A stretch of 64,000 nt of DNA from Clonostachys chloroleuca (Eukaryota; Ascomycota; Sordariomycetes; Hypocreales; Bionectriaceae): positions 23,746,001 through 23,810,000 of the forward strand of contig JBANAY010000003.1 in the NCBI GenBank assembly GCA_037952775.1, in the 5' to 3' direction. Of the stretch, positions 55,901 through 64,000 are shown piece by piece. How positions within the stretch are numbered: the stretch's first letter is position 1; each line of letters opens with the position of its first letter. The notes under the pieces are model-generated. The model worked only from the letters and a program-made list of their open reading frames with translations, was not told the DNA's origin and made no database searches. Made by a program: the position numbers and the translations under genes.

Positions 55901-58220
55901 CCTAATCTTAGAAAGTCTATCTATTATACCTATTAGGTTTAGTATAAGTACTCTAAGTAGTTTCTCTACCTCTTATATAAGTATATATAGTATCTCTACT
56001 AGCTATAGTATCCGGAATCAGATTATCTAATAGCTTATATAGTTATCTAACTACTTAATACTACTACTATTCAGTATATTATATTAGATATTTATTCTAT
56101 ATATTTATATCTTAAATATCCAGTTTAATAATATTAGCTTAACTATAGATCCCCTATATATCTATACTATAAACTATACTATCTTAGAGTATAATATATA
56201 AAATATACTCTCTATCTTTTTATATATATTATCTATATCTAATACCTATAAGTACTAGATTATCTATACCTCCTGCTTATAGTATAATTAGTATAGTATA
56301 AGTATCTATACTATTTTAATAATAACTAAGTAGATCTATATATAGTTAAGTATAGATTCCTACCCTTTATCTTCCTAGATATCTATAATAGCTAAGCTGT
56401 TTATTAATATATTTTAGTATATATCTCCCTTTAGTATATAATTAAACTAGCTAATTATTATAATAAAGTATAGATTCTATTTATTCTAATTAGATTAATT
56501 ACTCTACTATCTAAACTTACTAGATATAGCCTCTATAAATTAATCCTAATAATTACCTTATACTAATATAAAGATAAAGAGCAGTTATTTATTATTAGCT
56601 ATCTTATCTATATAATATATAATATATAGTAGCTATTAGAATATACTATTATACTACTTCTATATATTCTTCTTTATTTTACTATTAAATAACTAATTTA
56701 GCTTCCTTTCTAAGATAATTTAAACTATTTTAAATAATATAGCCTTATCTACCTTAGTAGTTATTATAATTACCTATATCTAGTTAAGTATATACTCTAT
56801 TACCTTCTATACTAACTATAGTACTATCTCCTCCTTCTAGATATTCTATCTTATACTATAGAGCTTAATAATAGATAGCCCCTATAGATATATTATCTAG
56901 CTAATAAACTTAAGCTATCTATTAGATTTAAACTAATTATTCCTAATTTAAATTATTATTTATATCTTTTATATCTCTTTAGCTATCTCCTTTTTAAAGA
57001 GCTCTTATACTCTTTCTATAGCTAACTTAAACTATAGATTATTAATAGAATTAGTAGTTTCTCTAGCTATATTAATTTAGAACTAGCTACTTCTAGCCCT
57101 TTAAGAAAAGAACTATTAATAATATATACTACTTATCTATAGCTAATTATAAACCTCTACTACTTTCTTCCTAATATTACTATCCTTCTACTAGCTACTA
57201 TTCTAATTATACTTCTTCTATAGATAGATATATATCTCTTACTCTATATAAATAATATACTAATATATCTAGTATTATAAGCTATTAGTTATAGGTAGAG
57301 AAATATATAGTACTAGCTCTATAATATATATTAGTAGTAGATAGTAGTATAATTCCTCTTAATTCTAAATAAGTTTATTAATAACTTATATAGCTATTTT
57401 AATTTCTTTTCTTTAAATTACTATAAATAATAAATATTAATTTTAGAGATAAGATTCTATCTCTTTATTAATATAAGTATATTAGTACTACTTATAGATA
57501 ATAAATAGATATTATATAAGATAGATAAATAGCTCTATTATATTTAGTATAATACTATAGATTATATAGTATTAAGATTAAATATATTAATAGAGTAGGT
57601 TTTAAAGATAGTAGATAGTATAAGTAAGGATCTTAATAAGGCCTGATTTAACTAGGCTTTTAATTAAGATCTTACTAAGATATCAGGTAAATAATATTCT
57701 TAGTAAGAATATTAGAAATATTAGTTAAATATTAGGTAAATAGATATTTTTTATAGAGTAATCTAAATTTCTAACTAATAGATTAATAGATCCTTAATAA
57801 TAGATTCTACCCCCTATCTTTTAGTAGTATAAAAATTCTCCTACTAAATTTTAATAGATCCTACTAGGAACTATTATAGAATTACTAATAGAGTTATCTG
57901 AGAGGAGTACTTAGGTTACTATTAATAGATTTATTAATTCCTAATCTTTAAAAGGGAAGCTTATAATCTGAACTAGTATTAAGTAATAAGCCCTCCTGCG
58001 GGTATATATAACCTGTTAGATAACTACTGATATAGGGTATAATATATAATACCAGGGGTATTCTTTGTTTATAAGACTATAGTTATAAAGTTAAGATATA
58101 AATATTTTATTAAGCTCTTGAAATAACTCTTAGCTTTCTTTTTTAATCTTTAAACTATATTTTATAGCTATATTATATATAGTCTAAAAGAGCTTTCCTT
58201 TTAACTTTCTTTTTTACTTC

Positions 58221-59732
58221 ATATACTATATAAATTATACATCAGCACTATAGATGAGCTAATATATGTTTTATACCCGAGTTACTGGATGAAGCTCTAG
58301 TCCGGCCTGGCTGTATAATATAAAAGTTCCGTTTACAAATGCATCAACCCAGCAGGCTAAAGATAATTTTTTAGGGAATATATCAAATAGCCAGGGGCTC
58401 ACCAGCAGGAGAGTCAGGCAAAACTTCACTATCTGATTTAGAAGAATTGTCCGCTGAGTTGCAAGAGTCTAGAACACAGGTTGGACCACCGGAACGCTAG
58501 TTGCATAGGTGATTCACGCCGTTAGGTGAGCCAGAAAAGGGATGGGTGCCTAGCACAGATGATGCACGGGTTGTGATACGTCCATCTAACACTCTAAGCT
58601 TGCAGCCGGTGAAGGCTTTATCAATACTTGTTTCACCCTGAAATCGTCATTGGCTTTCAATTGATCCACGTTACAGTGACTGCCAACGCATCTGCATACT
58701 CTCCCTTGACTAATGACGGCCATTGTTTTCGGCAAGCATCACCATGCATCCGGAAGGTCTTCCCTCCACCAATACGGCCTTGCAGCTTCCTGGCCTTAAT
58801 GCATCAGGAGCCTTCTGATACCATCTGATTCAACAGCTATATAAAATGTGTAATGATCTAGAGCGAATCATTTTTATGGAAACGCGAAATGCATGATGTA
58901 TTTGCTTGGTTAATGTTTTTCTAGATGTAGGTCGACTCGTAAAACACCCTAACGCTAGGCTACAACCATTACCCCATGTAACTAGTGCCTGGAAATTGAC
59001 CATCTTGAGGGGCCTGCTCGAGAGAGCTAATCGCCATGACCTGCTGGGAATCGTACTGCTCTCGGAGCTGACGAACGCTATATGAGCTATATTGTTTGAA
59101 CCAACACGACGGCCATTGGCACAGCTGATGCCTAACAAGCGAGGGATGCAGGAAGATACGAGGGCTTATGGGTTCAAGACATTCTTATGGCGGAGACAGC
59201 ATTCCTGGAATTGCGATTCACTCAGATTTCTAAAGGTTCTTTGCATTCAAATGATACGCCCGATGTCTGTTGGCTTTTGGCTAGCGCCTGCAGAGACCAA
59301 CAATTTTGACTGGAACTTTTGTAAGACACATTTACGGCCCGACTCTGGTGAATGACTTATTAAAAAAAGCAGGAATGCAGCAAGAAGGTCGATGCTAGTG
59401 CCTGACCGCATTTTGCCAACGCTAGATAGCTTGTCTTGCTTTACTCATTTAACGGCTGTAAAAGATGTGGCGATGTCCATGTTGTCCCGCAGCTGTTGTT
59501 GAACACCAATGACGGCCATACAAAGAACACCACCCTTCGGGGTATAAATCTTTCTATACTTTTAAGCTTTAATACTTATATAAAATCTATTTAATTTAAT
59601 AAGATTAAAACTATAAATTAAACCCCTAAGTTTATATAACTTCTAGTTCTTAATTTATCCTTTAACCCTTAGCATAGGCAAATTCTCAACGTTATCTGAA
59701 ATTGTGGGCTTATAGCATCTTTCCCTAACACA
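58221..59732. other. Mostly unmutated island without recognised genes
   Basis: About 1.3 kb of normal composition, then a short A+T-rich stretch at 59,540-59,680. Frames at 58,628-58,828 and 59,092-59,355 have protein-like content but no recognisable domain or splice model. They may be remnants. Confidence 0.4.
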
Positions 59733-61034
59733 TTATCCTTCTCTTGGCGGAGGCAGTTTTAGTCCCCGACCATATCGGCTAAAATCTGCCATGGAAGCCT
59801 CAGCACGTTCCCCAGTATTGTCTGAGGAGGGAGAATCCTGGTCCGACTCTTGCCCAGCTCGCGGTGCATACTTCAAGTATTCCCTGTCCAGACTTGTAAT
59901 AGCTGCAATGGTATCTGAATAGTTCTTCTCGGTGATCTGACCCGCTACATGCCGCGAGCGCCCTCGTAGGGTCAGCCTTCTGGCAGTGATGAGCTGCCCT
60001 ACAGTGGAGACCGAGAATTCATAACTGTTATCGGCTAGGCTAATGTCCTCAAAGACGTTGACTGGTTCGTTTACCAGATCGTCGCTAGCGGATGAAACAA
60101 TATTGATGCATTGGCGGATGCTGTCTCTTGTCTCCTCAAGTCGGGATAATTCCGTAGCCGCACCCTCCTTTGAGCGCATCCCTTCCATTTGCTTGTCAAG
60201 ATTAGCCTCGTGGGCTTGCAGCCGGGCAACTACGGATTCAAGAGAGCCTCTAGCCCCATGAAACCCCGTTTTGAGATGTTTGTGTGCTGACGGGCGGTCC
60301 TGGAACTGAGGAGGCTCCTTTGCAAGGGACTCATAAAGCTCGATTTGAGCCGATAATTGGGTGCACATTCTGAGACCTTGCTGTGTAGTTTCCTTCTCCT
60401 CGAGCATTGCGCGCCATTCCGCATCGTTATCGGCTTCTGAATCTCCCTTGGCAGAAAGGAGATTCACCTTTTCTACTATAATATCCAAGTACGCCTTCAG
60501 ATCAGAGGATGTGTCGGAAAGGGTTTCCTTGTACTCCTCTAGGAGTTGTGGCGTAATAGCAGCAACCCGGCTACCCAATCAAGGACGGTTAGCTCTCCGC
60601 ATGTCGTATTTATCGACGAGGAAAAATGTCACTCACATATTTGCATTCGCCAGGGCTACATTGATGGTGCCTTTATAATTCGCAAGCATGTCCTTGAAGG
60701 CGACGATGTCGCCCTGGTGGTACTGCTGCTTAACCCAGTCCCGTGCGCTTGGCCCGGACTTCCCCTCTGAGTTCTTGCTGCATCGTGAAATAAGCCTATT
60801 GTATTCGTCGCAGACCTTCCCACAGCGCTCGAGAGGAAATTTGAGCCCCTGGAAATCAATGCCAGGGTTGCTGGCGATGGTTTCGAGGAGGGTTTCCATG
60901 ACCGAATTCAGGGCGACAATTTCGTCCTTGAGCATGCGAGCATCTTTATGTTGGCTTTGGAAACTGCGGACAGTCTGCAGAAGGTCCGTGCTGGACCTGA
61001 AGGCCGAGGTCACCAGGTTGAGCGGATCTGCCAT
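59733..61034 (-). CDS. PigL_N/Helo-like N-terminal domain protein
   Basis: 411 aa from exons 61034-60637 and 60570-59733, with a 66-nt GT-AG intron that splits an Ile codon. The N-terminus (MADPLNLVTSAFRSSTDLL, then ARMLKDEIVALNSVMETLLE and RCGKVCDEYNRLISRCS) matches the pattern of the fungal N-terminal domain named after azaphilone cluster protein L. That helical domain is related to the Helo-like domains of fungal STAND/NLR proteins. The rest is helical and charged, with likely coiled coils around residues 220-290. It ends in an acidic Ser-rich tail. No NACHT, repeat or enzyme domain follows. In NLR-type genes this domain acts as the signalling end; as a stand-alone protein it may be a partner or a leftover. 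No lesion is visible. Confidence 0.82.
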
Positions 61035-61730
61035 GTTCTCTTGATCGGCGACACCTGCGTGCCATTCAGGATGATGCTTGACGAGATTCAGAAGGGCTTG
61101 AGAGGCGATGCGTCTGATATCAAAGTTTCGGCGGCTCCACTTCGCCTAGGCGGGGAATGCGTTTCCACTATCACAGCGGCTACTCGCTGCCTGCCATTGG
61201 AGCTAACGGACGGGGCTGACTATAGGGCAGACTGGTCAGAGTTTCTTGGCGTCGTCTCTAATGTCTACCTTTTGTGACGAATTTACATTGGCTTGTTTAA
61301 ATGTACCGTTCGATGCACGAGCTATCTCACCCCGATTAACAAAATGACCAACGATAAATTCCGAAGTCGATTTATCGCCTTAGGTCGCCGAGTTTAAGTA
61401 TGAGGAGGAGTAGCTATTTTTAGCTCTTCATCAGCCAGGGACAGCAATGCTAAATCCAGTAGGCGGTGAGCTTCGGATCCAAGGTGGAGCTCTGACATCA
61501 ATTCAGGAAAATTACCCACCAATTTAGTAATCAAGCGGCTATTTCCCACCTTTGTCTGGACCAATCAGTGATGATATTGACAAGCTCACATGCACAATAC
61601 GACTGGCTGAGAATTGTCGCTTACGTGAGTAATATCATACCCAACTAGCCACATGTGGCGTAGAATACCATCTCTTTGAAGCAGCGGGAGCAGCAGTTTG
61701 TATACAACAGGGGTGTAGCAGGGGTCTGAC
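61035..61730. other. Intergenic DNA upstream of the PigL_N gene
   Basis: About 700 bp of normal composition including the promoter of the gene to the left. No coding region recognised. Confidence 0.5.
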
Positions 61731-62584
61731 AAGGGTCTGATTAGCTCAAAAACCTGCTGCTAACAGGTATATCTATTCCCATACTAATTTAGCTTATAAT
61801 AGAAGTCCTAATAAGCTTGACGGTTACAAATAGCTATATCATACATCTCACAATCTGACCTCGTCTGTATTAGCCGCCTGTTATAACTACGCTCTCGCAG
61901 CAGCTTTTAGCCGGCCTCGCTGACCCGGATACCTTAGCAGCCTTTATAGGGGCTGCTCTTACCTCGTAAGATATATTTATACTGTAAACTAGGTGTATTT
62001 ATATCCCCAGCTCGGTATAGTTTCTATAGGCCTGCTTTATACCCGTACTCTCATAGGAGATTACTATAAACCTGCTCCCGCTACTCATATAAGGTCCGGA
62101 GCAGCTTCTAATTTAGCTAGCTATTCTTCTGCAGTAAGAAGGTATTTATAAGAGCGGTCTTAAGAAGGAAGCCCTATACTAATACCCGCTAAGGGCCCTT
62201 ATAAGTACAGTATTCCAATCCCTCTTACTGCTACAGCTGATTACCCCTATCTATAGCTCCTTGTAACAGACCGGCCCTATAGCGGCTGCGGATAGGTATC
62301 TACTTTAGAGTTTATATTCTTAGGGAGGAAGAGAGTAGGTTCCTTCCTATAACTCTCTCTCCCCTTATATAGTACTATAGTATACTAATCAGGGGTCTTA
62401 CTTACTGTAGTTATCTCTTATTAGACCCAGCCTAATCTTCTACTAGGCTTAAGTTCTTAATATACCCTCCCTCTTAGGCCCCTTCTTCCTTCTGATATAG
62501 TAGTATAAGGTACTATCCTGATAAAATTATCCTCTAACTTATTTATTTTACTACTATATTATAGTATTTATATAACTATAGGTT
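61731..62584. repeat. Partly mutated repeat DNA
   Basis: Intermediate composition: CA/TG reduced but G+C moderate (GCAGCAGCTTTTAGCC, CCCGCTAAGGGCCC). Stops in all frames. It looks like a younger or lightly RIP-mutated transposon whose class I cannot read. Confidence 0.45.
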
Positions 62585-63493
62585 TGTTGAAATTACAGTA
62601 GCCTACAAGGTGTATTAGGCCTTGAGACCGCTATAACTAGCAGCAGCGGAAAATTTAGCTTCTAACTTATAGTGAACACTCCTCTATAACTTAGTCAAAT
62701 TTCATACTAAAAAGTCGGTTTATAGTGCATTTTATAGCGCAAAAGAATCTTATTTTGGTAAGAGGAACCGGAAAAGTATACCAATTTCTCTCATAGGTCT
62801 ACCGACTAAAAACTACTCTAAAACCCGCTATAGCAGCTTCCCTGGCTACTTTTGATTTTCCGCAAAATTCATTACTATAGGAAATCTAAAAAATCAACTT
62901 ATAACTACTAAAACCTTCAACCGATATATATACCTTTTTTAAGACCCACTTTTATCTGAAAGAGCTAGTCTTTCTGATCAGTTAAGTATAGATATTAGAT
63001 ATCTTATCTTTAAAGCTGAAAGAGATATCTAAGATCTAAGGTCTAGTCTAGGGTAGGTTAGTTATAGGGTAGCTTAGGTATAGGTTAGAGCACTAGAAGT
63101 TACTCAGTTTTTTCCTGAATTTTCTAGACCCTTATTTAGGCTAATATAGCCTAATAACCTATAAATAACGCTGCTAACGCTCCTAGCCCTAAAGAGGAAC
63201 TGGAGCCCGCTAAGCCGTAGCGGTTATAGCGGCCTGTAGCTACTGACCCACAGTAGCTGCAACCGCTATTGGCTAGTGATCGTAATCGCTATCGGATAGC
63301 GATCTCAATCGCTATTAGCCAGCTGTTACAGGGGATAGCGATCGGTAACCGTTAATAGCTGCGATCGCTAACAGTTAGTGGTTGCAACCGCTAGAGGTTA
63401 GTAGTTGCGACCGCTAGAAGTTAGTGGTTGCAACCGCTAACTTATAGCGATACGGTCACTAACTTATAGTGGCTATAGTCTCTCAATTCAACA
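62585..63493 (-). repeat. 909-bp dispersed repeat, copy B, inverted relative to copy A
   Basis: Reverse complement of 39580-40488 with scattered transitions. Flanked by the 5-bp direct duplication AGGTT (62580-62584 and 63494-63498). TG...CA ends with a 5-bp duplication are what a solo LTR would show. The palindromic iterons lie at the right end, at about 63,250-63,462. Confidence 0.85.
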
Positions 63494-63631
63494 AGGTTAT
63501 TATAGTAATAGTAGTAGAGTAGTTATAAATAGATATAAAGTAGGTATAATATAGTCTTTTCTTACTCTAACCTTATTATAAACCCTGCTTACTTTATAAC
63601 CTCTACCCCTTCTAAAATAATTATAAATTAT

Positions 63632-64000
63632 TATGACGGTTGGATGACTTACACTGGACGGGGGTCTAGGGTAGGTCGGGGTTGAACCAATCAGAGCGTT
63701 GTTCTGAGTGGCGCGATCAGGTTGTCTTGGGCTGTATAATGCAAGTTACTGTTAATATACGAGTATTATGGAGCTAGTAATAATAGATATATAGACGATA
63801 TTACAGTAGAGTTATAACTGTATTAATAACTGTCTGAAAAAGTATTCTATCTAGTAAAATAAATATATATATATACTAGGGGCTCACGATAGCTTACTGG
63901 TAATCCAGAGTAAGTTTAGCTGAGGATCGTTCAGGCTTACTGGCGATCCAGAGTAATCTATTTCTTATTAGTAAGGAAAGTGGGGTATACCACGTGATAT
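63632..64000 (-). mobile_element. LTR related to the intact element, different U3, running off the window
   Basis: The first ~100 bp (TATGACGGTTGGATGACTTA onward) are nearly the reverse complement of the U5 end of the intact LTR. Later parts share the R region and TATATATACTAGGG. The U3 is different: repeated TTACTGG-ATCCAGAGTAA blocks and a terminal ATACCACGTGATAT. A few G-to-A and C-to-T changes show light RIP. It is either a solo LTR or the edge of a second element continuing outside the window. Confidence 0.75.

Larger units (their letters stand above)
44936..58220. repeat. RIP-saturated AT-rich repeat block, 13 kb
   Basis: Almost free of CA and TG dinucleotides over long stretches, with many TA, CTA and TAG. 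It contains stops in every frame and no surviving ORF. It holds decayed LTRs (annotated) and probably nested retrotransposon bodies too mutated to read by eye. CT, CC, GA and GG dinucleotides persist, so mutation was confined to the CpA context. Confidence 0.85.

Noticed and set aside
58628..59355. Short ORFs in the 58-59 kb island as genes
   Set aside because: No recognisable domains, no splice model joining them, overlapping frames on both strands.
39580..63493. 22-kb segment as one giant transposon (for example a Starship) bounded by inverted 909-bp repeats
   Set aside because: No tyrosine-recombinase captain gene, the repeats are LTR-like with their own 5-bp duplication at copy B, and the interior is nested RIP debris.
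1..64000. CRISPR arrays, tRNA or rRNA genes
   Set aside because: Repeat arrays seen are minisatellites or palindromic iterons without spacers; I found no tRNA B-box/cloverleaf or rRNA sequence by eye.

Overview
The window is nuclear DNA of a filamentous ascomycete, probably an Aspergillus/Penicillium-type eurotiomycete. The evidence is short GT-AG introns of about 45-65 nt, a Zn2Cys6 regulator, a highly reducing fungal polyketide synthase, MFS transporters, a chromodomain Ty3/gypsy retrotransposon, and long AT-rich blocks with the CpA-to-TpA signature of repeat-induced point mutation (RIP). Species cannot be fixed from sequence alone.

Layout. (1) 1-12.3 kb is a gene-dense catabolic block that looks like an inositol (or related polyol) cluster: a 14-TM-type MFS transporter cut by the window edge, a myo-inositol oxygenase broken by two in-frame stops, a Gfo/Idh/MocA dehydrogenase, a small VOC/glyoxalase-fold protein, a sugar-porter MFS transporter, and a Zn2Cys6 regulator whose frame is disrupted near the 3' end. 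The transporter would import the polyol, the oxygenase and dehydrogenase would oxidise it, and the regulator would switch the set on. The broken oxygenase suggests the pathway is decaying or rerouted. (2) 12.3-18.2 kb is sparse: an ankyrin remnant, a diverged 90-bp duplication and one secreted Ser/Thr-rich mucin-like protein. (3) 18.2-27.1 kb is one large highly reducing PKS (KS-AT-DH-degenerate MT-ER-KR-ACP) with a C-terminal carnitine-acyltransferase domain, interrupted by two frame changes beside G runs. No tailoring enzyme is recognisable beside it. (4) 27.6-29.1 kb holds two broken genes.

(5) 29.2-63.5 kb is mostly RIP-saturated AT-rich DNA in which CA and TG dinucleotides are nearly absent. 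Unmutated material sits inside it. An apparently complete 7.46-kb Ty3/gypsy chromovirus (30,907-38,369) has LTRs that read identical, a perfect 5-bp target duplication, gag and pol joined by a textbook -1 frameshift signal, and an unexpected antisense ORF for a Cys-rich coiled-coil protein just inside the 3' LTR. Two inverted copies of a 909-bp repeat carrying 23-bp-phased imperfect palindromes lie at 39.6 and 62.6 kb. Small gene islands hold a four-exon 142-aa gene (42.65-43.23 kb), a DUF2235-type hydrolase fragment (44.5 kb) and a two-exon gene with a PigL_N/Helo-like N-terminus (59.7-61.0 kb). RIP-decayed and diverged LTRs related to the intact element occur at 41.7, 45.4, 52.7 and 63.6 kb.

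Strongest leads: the antisense ORF and frameshift architecture of the young retrotransposon, the palindromic-iteron 909-bp repeat, the PKS-carnitine acyltransferase fusion, and the partly dead inositol cluster. Exon structures were assembled by hand from splice signals and frame continuity. Family assignments rest on motif recognition, not database searches.
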